A DNA stretch of 47,757 nucleotides from Bacteroides sp. GTDB taxonomy: Bacteria; Bacteroidota; Bacteroidia; Bacteroidales; Bacteroidaceae. Where the stretch lies: NCBI RefSeq assembly GCF_030151085.1, contig NZ_JASLER010000058.1, positions 1 to 47,757 on the forward strand, given 5' to 3'. Below are positions 17,153 through 25,540 of the stretch, one piece after another. The position numbers were made by a program, and so were the translations under genes. Under the pieces are notes generated by a model. It had not been told where the DNA came from, did no database searches, and saw only the letters and a list, made by a program, of their open reading frames with translations. The first letter of the stretch is position 1. Every line of letters starts with the position of its first letter.

Positions 17153-19930
17153 TTACTTGCTGCTAAAGACAAAAGTCGGATTCATAGGATAACGACCGGC
17201 ATCTTTACCATAAACAGCCAGTCCGCCTTTTACTCCCTGAGGAACTTCCAGACGTACTGTAACCGGCTGTCCGGCTATCAGTATCTCCTTCGGAACATTT
17301 ACTTCTACCAGATAGCCGTAGGAACCGGCTTCCTGTAGTTTGTTGACCTTTCCTTGTGCAAACCAAGATAAAGCACCACGATGATCGGCAGGATCATCCT
17401 CCAGAGATACATTTCCGCAAACATTACCATTTACAATGACACGTACCAATGACGGGAAACGTTTCTCGTCAGTCTGTGCATAGGCATTCTGATTCATACA
17501 AGGATCGAGTGTGCCTCTGCCTTTCATAAAGTCCATATCATTATTGATGATATCAAGTCCCTTGGCATCTTTGCCGAAAAGCTCTTTGGCAGAGGCTTCG
17601 AAAGCAAGAATGACGTTTTGTACCTCAGCAAGATTGATGTTGGAAGGTAATTCTACCTGATATTCAAAGAAACCGTCTCCGGCACCATTCACCTTTTTGC
17701 CATCCATTACGTTCCATTGCTTAAGGCTCCAGTCTGCCTTTGAAAAACTGTCAGGAGAGAAAGAAACAAGCTGTACCGGGCAGTAATCGGCAGGAGTTTT
17801 TCCACCCACAACACGATAAAGTATAAAGTTACGGTGCAGGACATTGCCTGCTTTTCCACGAAGAATGAAACGCACGGCATAAAGACCGTTCTGTTCCGGC
17901 AGGGTAATATTAACCGGCTGAATTAAGGTATTCATATAAGGTGTAAAATCTACCTTAGACGCTCCGGCTGATTGCTCTTTGACGGCATGTCCCAATTCAT
18001 CCCAACCGGCAATAGATGTTTCCACTGTCATTGTTCCCGGATTTTCATCGATCATTACAGAGAGATACATCGGTATTTCCACACGGCTACCTGCTTGCAC
18101 TTCCTGCATCAATTCACAGCGCGGAGAAAGATAATAAGGTGCATGGAAGTCTGCCATAGTCATGCCCGGCACGAAAGCATCCAGACCAAATGTCTTCGGA
18201 GTACGGTCATAGCGTACATAGCCGTTCCACTCATTGATTACATCGTGATGCTCCGTATAGAGCCAGCCTGCACATTGCGGATGGGCACGGAAAGCATTCA
18301 TCATCTTATGATAATCCCACGTAATATCTACATCACCTGTGCTGCCATCGTAGCCCCATACATTACCGCATTCACTATTCAGCATCGGAGCATTGGCTTG
18401 TACATTACCACCGATATAGTTCCATTTGGAACCGGTCGATGTATTACGGCAGTTATCATCGAGCATATTTTCCCACGCATAACCGGGAGCATAGGCATGC
18501 CATGTATTGATGTCCGTTTCTACATGATCGAGGTTACAGGGAGAGTTATCCTCTACCAGACGGGTAGGATCAAGACTTTTGGTCAGATGGTACATTTGAC
18601 GCACCCACTCTTGTGTCCCGGGTTTATAAATATTCTTGCCGTCCTCTTTGGTAAAGAGCCCCCAGGTCTCGTTAAAGTTCACCCATGAGAAAATGGAAGG
18701 ATGGTTGTAGTCACGCTTTACTTGCTGACGCATACAGTGTTCCCAGTCACTTTTTCCCAAGTCATTCACTTCGCCCCACCAATTGGGTACATCAGCCATA
18801 ATCAGTAACCCGAGGCGGTCGGCCCAATACAATTTACGGGGAAGTTCCACCTTAATGTGAATGCGATTTCCATTCAAGCCCAGGCGTTTGGAAAGCATAA
18901 TTTCTTCACGCATGAAAGCATCGGAAGGGAATGTATAAAAACCTTCGGGATGATAGCTCTGATCCAGACAAAGTTCCATATACACAGGCTTACCATTCAA
19001 GGCAATGTATGGATAAGAAGTTCCGGGCAAAGACACTACACTTACTTTCCGTTGCCCGAAATATGTATTTACTGCATCTACCGTTTTAGCACCATCTGTC
19101 AGAGCAACTTCCATTTCATACAGATAAGGAGTTTCTAAATCCCACAGACGCTGGTTTTGGAGTTTCACTTCAAACGTCTGCGTCAGTGATTTTCCGGCTT
19201 TGCCCTTCGGAGTATAAACAAAGTCTGCCTGCTCACCGTTGCGGAAGCGCAAACGCAAAGATGTTTGTTTCTGAGGTAGACTGTTCAGTCCTACTTCTAC
19301 TTTCACCATCGAACGGTCTACATCAGGAGTAAAGTGCACATAATCCACAAAAATTCCTCCACGAGCTTCCAGATAGACGGTTTGCCACAGACCGCGAGCA
19401 TCGCCATAACCTTGTTTACCTCCCAGGCGTTTGTCGCTTGGGGTATCATCGGCACTTATAACCAGATTTTGAGGTTGCCCATAGGTTGTGATAAACGAAG
19501 TCAGTTCAAATTCGAAAGGAGTATATCCTCCCTTATGATTTCCTAACGGCTTGCCATTCAACCAAGCATGTGTATCCCACTCAGATGCTCCGACAACAAG
19601 ATAGATGCGCTTTCCTTCCCATTCTTTGGGTACAGTTATAGAACGAGCATACCATCCTTGATGACCTTCATTAGCTACACCAGACAATGCACTGCCCCAG
19701 CTAAAAGGAACCATGATTTCACGGTCAAACTTGGCAGATACTCCACTCTCGGCAGCGCTCTTTCCCTTTCCGGCATCGAACGTAAACTGCCATTTTCCAT
19801 TCAGGTTTATCCATTCCGATCTCTCAAAGTCGGGACGCGGATGCTCGGGCAAAGGAATGTTCTGTGCCGACAAACTACCCCAAAGCAGACAAACCACCGC
19901 TGCCGCTAAACTTACAATTTTCTGTTTCAT
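17153..19930 (-). CDS. GH2 family glycoside hydrolase (beta-galactosidase-like)
   Basis: This 925-residue protein has a cleavable signal peptide (GSLSAQ). The GH2 order is intact: an N-terminal jelly-roll sugar-binding domain (about 35-190, WINLNGKWQF, GWYARSITVPKEWEGKRI, HAWLNGKPLGNHKGGYTPFEF), an immunoglobulin-like domain (about 195-300) and a TIM barrel (about 300-610). The barrel carries the acid/base E421 in HPSIFSWVNFNETWG and the nucleophile E520 in PMLNSECGNV. More than 300 C-terminal residues form further beta-sandwich domains beyond the basic GH2 core. Likely activities are beta-galactosidase, beta-glucuronidase or alpha-L-arabinopyranosidase. In this locus removal of galactosyl side groups after the GH29 fucosidase is a sensible reading, but the sequence does not decide it. 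Confidence 0.92.
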   Translation of the reverse strand: MKQKIVSLAAAVVCLLWGSLSAQNIPLPEHPRPDFERSEWINLNGKWQFTFDAGKGKSAAESGVSAKFDREIMVPFSWGSALSGVANEGHQGWYARSITVPKEWEGKRIYLVVGASEWDTHAWLNGKPLGNHKGGYTPFEFELTSFITTYGQPQNLVISADDTPSDKRLGGKQGYGDARGLWQTVYLEARGGIFVDYVHFTPDVDRSMVKVEVGLNSLPQKQTSLRLRFRNGEQADFVYTPKGKAGKSLTQTFEVKLQNQRLWDLETPYLYEMEVALTDGAKTVDAVNTYFGQRKVSVVSLPGTSYPYIALNGKPVYMELCLDQSYHPEGFYTFPSDAFMREEIMLSKRLGLNGNRIHIKVELPRKLYWADRLGLLIMADVPNWWGEVNDLGKSDWEHCMRQQVKRDYNHPSIFSWVNFNETWGLFTKEDGKNIYKPGTQEWVRQMYHLTKSLDPTRLVEDNSPCNLDHVETDINTWHAYAPGYAWENMLDDNCRNTSTGSKWNYIGGNVQANAPMLNSECGNVWGYDGSTGDVDITWDYHKMMNAFRAHPQCAGWLYTEHHDVINEWNGYVRYDRTPKTFGLDAFVPGMTMADFHAPYYLSPRCELMQEVQAGSRVEIPMYLSVMIDENPGTMTVETSIAGWDELGHAVKEQSAGASKVDFTPYMNTLIQPVNITLPEQNGLYAVRFILRGKAGNVLHRNFILYRVVGGKTPADYCPVQLVSFSPDSFSKADWSLKQWNVMDGKKVNGAGDGFFEYQVELPSNINLAEVQNVILAFEASAKELFGKDAKGLDIINNDMDFMKGRGTLDPCMNQNAYAQTDEKRFPSLVRVIVNGNVCGNVSLEDDPADHRGALSWFAQGKVNKLQEAGSYGYLVEVNVPKEILIAGQPVTVRLEVPQGVKGGLAVYGKDAGRYPMNPTFVFSSK

Positions 19931-19966
19931 AGAAGTCTTTTTGATAATTGTGTTTCTTCATATTAT

Positions 19967-21490
19967 TTATTCTGTTTCTATTTTGAAAGCATAGACTTTA
20001 TCATCCACTTTGCCTGCATCTGCCGGAATAGAGAATGAAAGGCCATTCTTACCATACAACCAGTTCAATTCTTTATCATATCCCATCAACGACACCTTCT
20101 TTATAGTAAGTGGTTTGGACAAACTATCAGTAGCAAAAGCTTTCAACATATATGCTTTTCCCGGTTCGGGCACGCCCAATACCATTGCATAAATATCTTT
20201 CCCTTTAGTTGTATAGCGAATATCGTCCGTCGTATAGCGCAATTTCAAAAAGAGATGTGCATTATCAAAAGAACCTTCAGGCTCTTTAGTCGGTCCTTCA
20301 CCAAAGGTGTACCAAGGTCTGGTGGCATATACTGCTTCGCCATATTTGTGCAGCCAGTCGCCCATGCTCAGTAATACCTGACGTTGATTTTCAGGGATTA
20401 CACCATATTTATCGGGAGAAATATTCAATAACAGAATACCGTTCTTACTTACAATATCGAGCAATACATTGAGTATCTCACCCGGTTCCTTAATCTGCAT
20501 ATTGTCTACATACGACCAACTGCCGGTACTTACTGTTTCATCCGTAAACCAGGTTATCGGTTGTATCTCCTGCTTGCGTGACTTTTCAAGGTTTTCAATA
20601 GCTACTGTTTTGGGTAATGCATTCTTCGATATAATAGCTACTTCCTTTCCCTTCTTGGCAGATTCATTTATATAGTAAGCACAGAACTTCTGTCTCCACT
20701 CTTCGGGTACGCAGAAAAGCCATGAATCAAACCAAATGGCATCGGGAGAATAACCATCGATCACTTCTTTCAACTTTCCAAACCAATACTTTTCAGCCCA
20801 GGTATCTTGCGGAACATTGCCATACAAAATACGAAGCAACGAGTCTTCACTGGCAGTATCAGTTCCTTTCAGATACGGATAATGACTATTACCAAATTCC
20901 TTCTCATCCGGTTTATCCGCATAACGTTGCAGGTTACGGGCATGATGGAACGTAGTAATCATTTTCATATTACGCTTGTCCAATGCCTTTTTCAGTTCGC
21001 CGACGATGTCTTTATGAGGCCCCATATCTTTCGCATTCCATGGATTGACTTTTGATCCCCACATAGAGAAGCCGTCATGATGTTCGGCTACAGGTCCGGC
21101 AAACTTAGCCCCTGCCTTTACAAATAAATCCGCCCAATCATCCGCATTGAATTCCTCCGCTTTAAACAAAGGTACGAATTTATGATAACCAAACGTTGCC
21201 GGATCACCAAAATGTTCCTTGTGAAAACGATTATTACCGTCACCCTCAAAATACATCAGACGAGGATACCACTCGCTGCCGAATGCAGGAACCGTATATA
21301 CTCCCCAATGAAAGTAAATACCCAACTTTGCATCCTGCAACCACTGTGGTGCCGGCTGATGCTTAGCTAATGAATCCCAATCAGCAACAAAATCGCTTTT
21401 AAGTTCTGCTTTCTTTTGGGATGCAGTGCAAGCAGTGAATAGTGCCAAAGTTATCACACTGATTATACCGGTTATTCGATTCTTTCTCAT
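19967..21490 (-). CDS. GH29 alpha-L-fucosidase-type lipoprotein
   Basis: This 507-residue protein has a lipoprotein signal (ALFTAC, Cys21). The GH29 landmarks are present: KLGIYFHWGVYTVPAFGSEWY (52-75 region), FAGPVAEHHDGFSMW with the His pair H137/H138, and the nucleophile D255 in PDAIWFDSWLF. A late GILLLNISPDKYGVIPENQ stretch is also typical of the family, and a C-terminal beta domain follows. GH29 enzymes release terminal alpha-linked L-fucose, although some members act on other 6-deoxy or galactose-like sugars. It lies 27 bp after the GH51 stop and 36 bp before GH2. A fucosidase next to a galactosidase-like GH2 matches the fucosyl-galactosyl side chains of plant xyloglucan. Confidence 0.93.
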   Translation of the reverse strand: MRKNRITGIISVITLALFTACTASQKKAELKSDFVADWDSLAKHQPAPQWLQDAKLGIYFHWGVYTVPAFGSEWYPRLMYFEGDGNNRFHKEHFGDPATFGYHKFVPLFKAEEFNADDWADLFVKAGAKFAGPVAEHHDGFSMWGSKVNPWNAKDMGPHKDIVGELKKALDKRNMKMITTFHHARNLQRYADKPDEKEFGNSHYPYLKGTDTASEDSLLRILYGNVPQDTWAEKYWFGKLKEVIDGYSPDAIWFDSWLFCVPEEWRQKFCAYYINESAKKGKEVAIISKNALPKTVAIENLEKSRKQEIQPITWFTDETVSTGSWSYVDNMQIKEPGEILNVLLDIVSKNGILLLNISPDKYGVIPENQRQVLLSMGDWLHKYGEAVYATRPWYTFGEGPTKEPEGSFDNAHLFLKLRYTTDDIRYTTKGKDIYAMVLGVPEPGKAYMLKAFATDSLSKPLTIKKVSLMGYDKELNWLYGKNGLSFSIPADAGKVDDKVYAFKIETE

Positions 21491-21516
21491 GATCTATAAA
21501 TGTGTTTAGTTGGTTT

Positions 21517-23499
21517 CTATTTTCTCACAAATGTATAAATTGCCACTGTTTGCGGATCAAGAGTAGTACTTAAAGAGTTACCGGACAAAGTAACGGTTGT
21601 CGTCTTCGGAGTCACTTTATCAGGTTCATCCAAGGTATTCTCCATTTTCAATTCAGAGGCTTGCAAAGTAATCAATTCTCCATTCACTAATTGGTCTTGC
21701 TTTTTCAGTCCCTTGAATGATAGTTTCAACGGCATAGCCTTCTCGGTGGTATTCACAATCTTAATGTAATACTTGCCTTGCTTATTATCTACTGATGCCG
21801 AAGCGAACAGACCTTCTTGACCGCTCAACGGTTGCTTATCCAAAGTAACCGGTACTACACGATCACCCGTATTGTTTCCAAACATCTGCTGCACATGGTA
21901 ATTCGGGGTTTTCACCATACGGGTATTATCAAACCATATCATGTCCGGCTTCCACTGCCAACCATCCACATGGGCAAAGAGAGGAGCATAAGTTGCCATC
22001 CAGACAACGTCAGCATTTCGTTCCAGACCCGTCATATAGGCAGCTTCGCACATAGCAGAAAGGAAACTGTTTGTATTGGAACCACCTGCTACTCCACCAC
22101 TGTCATGACAAGCATATTCTCCGGCAAAAACTTTCGGTCCTTTGCGGTCGTAATTATCATACTTCGGTCCACTGGCAAGGAACCATTCCGGAGAGCGATA
22201 ATCATGCTCATCAACCAGTTCTACCTTCAAGCGTCTCATTTCTTTCCACAGATAATCAAAGCGATCCTGAAAACCAGCCGGACCGGCACTTCCGATAATA
22301 GCAACTTCAGGATGCTCTTTTTTCAAAACCTTCATAAAAGCTTCCAAACGCTCTACATATTCGGGTCCCCATTGCTCATTACCTACGCCAATAAATTTCA
22401 GATGAAAGGGTTCAGGATGTCCCATATCGGCACGTATCTTTCCCCACTTGGTAGTCGGGGCACCATTGGCAAATTCAATCAGGTCAAGTGCATCCTGAAT
22501 ATAGCAGTCCAAATGATCCATAGGCTGATGCGCATCCATCGTTTCGTTCTGAAACTGGCATGACAAGCCACAATTGATAATAGGAAGTGGTTCTGCTCCT
22601 ATATCCTCTGATAATAGGAATAATTCATAAAAGCCCATACCACGTGACTGGAAGTAGTCGGGGAACATTCGGTAAGGGAAGCAGAAATTCCAACGGTTTT
22701 CATTCAACGGACGGTTCTCTACCGGTCCCAGGGTTTCTTTCCAGTTATAACGGGTATCTAGTGTAGTTCCCTCTACCACACATCCGCCAGGAAAACGGAA
22801 GACACCAGGATTCAAATCAGACAGTGCCTGAGCCAAATCTTTACGCAATCCGTTGCTACGTCCCTTCCATGTATCTTTAGGGAATAATGAAATATGGTCT
22901 AAATCCAGTGTTGCGTCACCTACAAAAAAGATACGCAAACGGGCATGCTGGTCTGACTTGAAGGTACCTATCATCGTTTCATATTGCTTCCAATCGGTTG
23001 ATGCAATGACCATTTCCTTTTGCCCGATTGTATTATTATCTTTGCCTATCAGTTCTACACGAATCTTCTGTTCGCCTCCTTTGGGTGAACGTGCCCATAC
23101 AGAGAAGCGATATTCTTTACCCTGCTCAATACCTATTCCGCGAAATCCTTCATTCTCCAATCCCGTCTGTCTATGAGGATGCGAAGGACGAGACAAACGC
23201 ACATAATGCGGATTGCGAGGGAAAGGAGCCTCATCGGTGCATACTTCTACTTCACCAAAGGTATTCCACCCCATCAGCGTTTGAGGAAACTCAAACGAAC
23301 GGTTTTTCACAAGTTCCGCATACAAGCCTCCGTCTGCCCCGAAATTAATGTCTTCGAAGAAGATGCCGTACATAGTGGGCTGAATCTCCACTTTACTCTT
23401 ATCCGTTTGCACTACCAGTTCACGTTCCGTGTTCTGCGCGTGAAGAGCTAAATTGCCAGCCAACATCGTAGCCAGACATAAAGAAAACAATCTTTTCAT
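21517..23499 (-). CDS. GH51 alpha-L-arabinofuranosidase with inserted carbohydrate-binding domain (long form)
   Basis: This 660-residue secreted enzyme has a cleavable signal (LALHAQ). After IQPTMYGIFFEDINFGADGGLYAELVKN comes a beta-sandwich insert at about 85-205 (KEYRFSVWARSPKGGEQKIRVE, ARLRIFFVGDATLDLDHISLFP), which looks like a CBM4/9-type module. The catalytic barrel has the acid/base E375 in FIGVGNEQWGPEY and the nucleophile E461 in KVFAGEYACH. A C-terminal beta-sandwich follows. This is the eukaryote-like or Bacteroidetes long GH51 layout. It should act on arabinofuranosyl groups of arabinoxylan, arabinan or arabino-xyloglucan in the periplasm. It is separated from the upstream SusD by a 282-bp gap holding the repeat array at 23588-23668. 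Confidence 0.94.
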   Translation of the reverse strand: MKRLFSLCLATMLAGNLALHAQNTERELVVQTDKSKVEIQPTMYGIFFEDINFGADGGLYAELVKNRSFEFPQTLMGWNTFGEVEVCTDEAPFPRNPHYVRLSRPSHPHRQTGLENEGFRGIGIEQGKEYRFSVWARSPKGGEQKIRVELIGKDNNTIGQKEMVIASTDWKQYETMIGTFKSDQHARLRIFFVGDATLDLDHISLFPKDTWKGRSNGLRKDLAQALSDLNPGVFRFPGGCVVEGTTLDTRYNWKETLGPVENRPLNENRWNFCFPYRMFPDYFQSRGMGFYELFLLSEDIGAEPLPIINCGLSCQFQNETMDAHQPMDHLDCYIQDALDLIEFANGAPTTKWGKIRADMGHPEPFHLKFIGVGNEQWGPEYVERLEAFMKVLKKEHPEVAIIGSAGPAGFQDRFDYLWKEMRRLKVELVDEHDYRSPEWFLASGPKYDNYDRKGPKVFAGEYACHDSGGVAGGSNTNSFLSAMCEAAYMTGLERNADVVWMATYAPLFAHVDGWQWKPDMIWFDNTRMVKTPNYHVQQMFGNNTGDRVVPVTLDKQPLSGQEGLFASASVDNKQGKYYIKIVNTTEKAMPLKLSFKGLKKQDQLVNGELITLQASELKMENTLDEPDKVTPKTTTVTLSGNSLSTTLDPQTVAIYTFVRK

Positions 23500-23587
23500 G
23501 ATACTTTATTTACAATATTACTGGGCAATAGTACCCATTTTAGTTCATCATTGAGTCGCTTTGAATACCTGCTGGCAAGGATATTTC

Positions 23588-23668
23588 TTCGACACCGGGG
23601 AGCAAAGGGTTCGACACCGGGGAAGAGTGCCTCCGACACCGGGGAGCGACATCCTTCCCGGTGCCGGA
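23588..23668 (-). repeat. Three exact-period 22-bp repeats plus an inverted copy: alternative RNA hairpins
   Basis: TCGACACCGGGGA-type units lie at 23588-23601, 23610-23623 and 23632-23645, spaced exactly 22 bp. An inverted copy (TCCCGGTGCCGGA, 23656-23668) follows. In the minus-strand transcript the inverted arm comes first and can pair with any one of the three units. The nearest pairing gives a GC-rich stem of about 13 bp with one G-U. The array lies between the SusD stop (23782) and the GH51 start (23499). Its GC content is far above the surroundings. It may partially terminate, stabilise or process the transcript so that SusCD mRNA exceeds enzyme mRNA. Confidence 0.8.
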
Positions 23669-23781
23669 GAAAACAGCACTGACTTATCTTAAAACTCGTA
23701 TTATATGTGCACAAGAATTTATATTGACAACTTATTCGATCCTTTACAAACTCTTGTGCTTTCTGTTCATCACTCCAACAA

Positions 23782-25524
23782 TTACTCCCAACCTGAATTT
23801 TGCGCCATAGTGGTACGCAGAATCTCAGCATAAGGAATAGGGTACAAATTCATCTTCTTACTGAAAGAGCGGTTTTCAATCTCAAATTCCTTCCAGGAAG
23901 TTACTTGTTTTGAATCCCCTTCAATACGAATGCCGGATACAGGTTTATTGAGTACCTGTTCACCAATATCCCAACGACGTACATCGTAGAAACGGTGTTC
24001 TTCAAAACATAGCTCTATCATACGTTCATGGCGAATGCCTTCGCGTAATGCAGTCTGGTCTGCTGTATGAGTAGCTTCATAATTGGGCATACCTACACGG
24101 TTGCGTACTGCATTCAGTGCATCGAGCGCACTCATCGTATAACCGGATGGTTTTTCTGTCGGTCCATAAGCCTCATTCATAGCTTCGGCATAATTCAACA
24201 GTATTTCGGCATAACGAAAGATAATCCAAAACTTAGTAGGAGAATCCTGATTATCTTTAATATTGGCATTTGTATCCACAAACTTACGCAAGTAATATCC
24301 GGTTTTTGTAGAGCTGGGATCTTTTTCCAGTCCTGACTCCTGGCGTACACCGGTAGCCAAGAAGTAGTCATTCTTCTTCTTGTGTACCTGACAACCATTG
24401 TAGGCTATGAAGTAGTAGAAACGGGGATCGAGTCCCTGATACATTTCTTTAGCACCCGATGCACCACCAGTGGCTGCCCAATTTACGGCATGACCATCTG
24501 CTGTTTCAAACTCCTTCACAAAATTATGGGTAGGATTGGTATTTCCTTGTCCGCCTTGTGCCTGGATGTAACTTAAGCCAAAAGGAAATTCACGACGTTC
24601 CACATTATTGTCAACATTAGCCGAGGTAGCAAACAGCACTTCTTTATTGTACTTCTCTTTCCAGATGCCCAACATATCTTCAAACTTCGGGTCGGAGCTT
24701 TGCATTAATCCATATTCCGGCATATCCAGTACAGACTTTGCAGCGGCAGCAGCCGATTTCCAACGTTCCACATCACCGGAAGGATTATTCAATTTGCTAG
24801 CTACATAAAGTAATGCACGGGATTTTAACGCATAAGCTGAAGCTTTATTGGCACGGCCCAGGAACCGATCGTTAGCTGCCGTATTATATGCATTGGGCAA
24901 TAAGCCTGCTGCACGGTCACAGAGTTCAACTATGTGCTTGATGCAATCATCATAAGAAGCACGAGAAATAGAAGTCATATCATCCGTAATATCAAGACGA
25001 TGCTCCGGCAATAAAGGTACTCCACCAAAACGTTTCACCAATTCAAAATAGAACAAACCTTGAAGGAAATAGGCTTCTCCTTTATATTGTATACGATAGC
25101 GATCATTAGCTCCGGGATCTTCAGCAGCGATCTGTGAATTCACAAAGACGGCATCATCCACATTCTCCAAAAAGACATTCGTCTTGCGGATTCCCGTATA
25201 GAAATGCGTCCATCTACCACTTTCAGGAAAATCCTTTGCAGTCATTGAACCGTCAGTCAGTTTCATGATCCCCGAGCTATTGTTCACATTCTTTGCCTCA
25301 TCCACACCACAAGCCAGCATAGCATCGCTTACACTATAGAAACCTCCCGGAATATAGTTGTAGATATTATTGATGAAGCCGTGCGAACGGTTATAGTTCG
25401 TGAATATATCCTTCTCAGTCAAGGTGCCGTCAGCTTCCGGATCAAGGAAATCGTTGCACGAAGTGGTGGTCAGTAAAGCCACCAGTAATATCCATGTATA
25501 TCTTATCTTTTTCATATAATTCAT
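23782..25524 (-). CDS. SusD/RagB-family outer-membrane lipoprotein (second pair)
   Basis: This 580-residue protein begins at 25524 (MNYMKKIRY) or, equally well, at the ATG at 25515. The lipoprotein signal ends in LLTTTSC, followed by NDFLDPEADGTLTEKDIF. SusD landmarks are GEAYFLQGLFYFELVKRFGGVPLL, ASAYALKSRALLYVASKLNNP, FRYAEILLNYAEAMNEAYG, LNAVRNRVGMP and ERMIELCFEEHRFYDVRRWDIG. It starts 16 bp after its SusC stop. As a surface glycan receptor it would cap the SusC channel encoded just before it. Downstream, a 282-bp gap with the hairpin repeat array precedes the enzyme genes. Confidence 0.97.
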   Translation of the reverse strand: MNYMKKIRYTWILLVALLTTTSCNDFLDPEADGTLTEKDIFTNYNRSHGFINNIYNYIPGGFYSVSDAMLACGVDEAKNVNNSSGIMKLTDGSMTAKDFPESGRWTHFYTGIRKTNVFLENVDDAVFVNSQIAAEDPGANDRYRIQYKGEAYFLQGLFYFELVKRFGGVPLLPEHRLDITDDMTSISRASYDDCIKHIVELCDRAAGLLPNAYNTAANDRFLGRANKASAYALKSRALLYVASKLNNPSGDVERWKSAAAAAKSVLDMPEYGLMQSSDPKFEDMLGIWKEKYNKEVLFATSANVDNNVERREFPFGLSYIQAQGGQGNTNPTHNFVKEFETADGHAVNWAATGGASGAKEMYQGLDPRFYYFIAYNGCQVHKKKNDYFLATGVRQESGLEKDPSSTKTGYYLRKFVDTNANIKDNQDSPTKFWIIFRYAEILLNYAEAMNEAYGPTEKPSGYTMSALDALNAVRNRVGMPNYEATHTADQTALREGIRHERMIELCFEEHRFYDVRRWDIGEQVLNKPVSGIRIEGDSKQVTSWKEFEIENRSFSKKMNLYPIPYAEILRTTMAQNSGWE

Positions 25525-25540
25525 CTTTTAGCTATTGATA

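Noticed and set aside
23496..23831. 111-aa minus-strand frame between SusD and GH51
   Set aside because: It overlaps the SusD C-terminus in another frame and runs through the repeat array; Cys/Arg-rich composition comes from the GC-rich repeats and there is no conserved motif.
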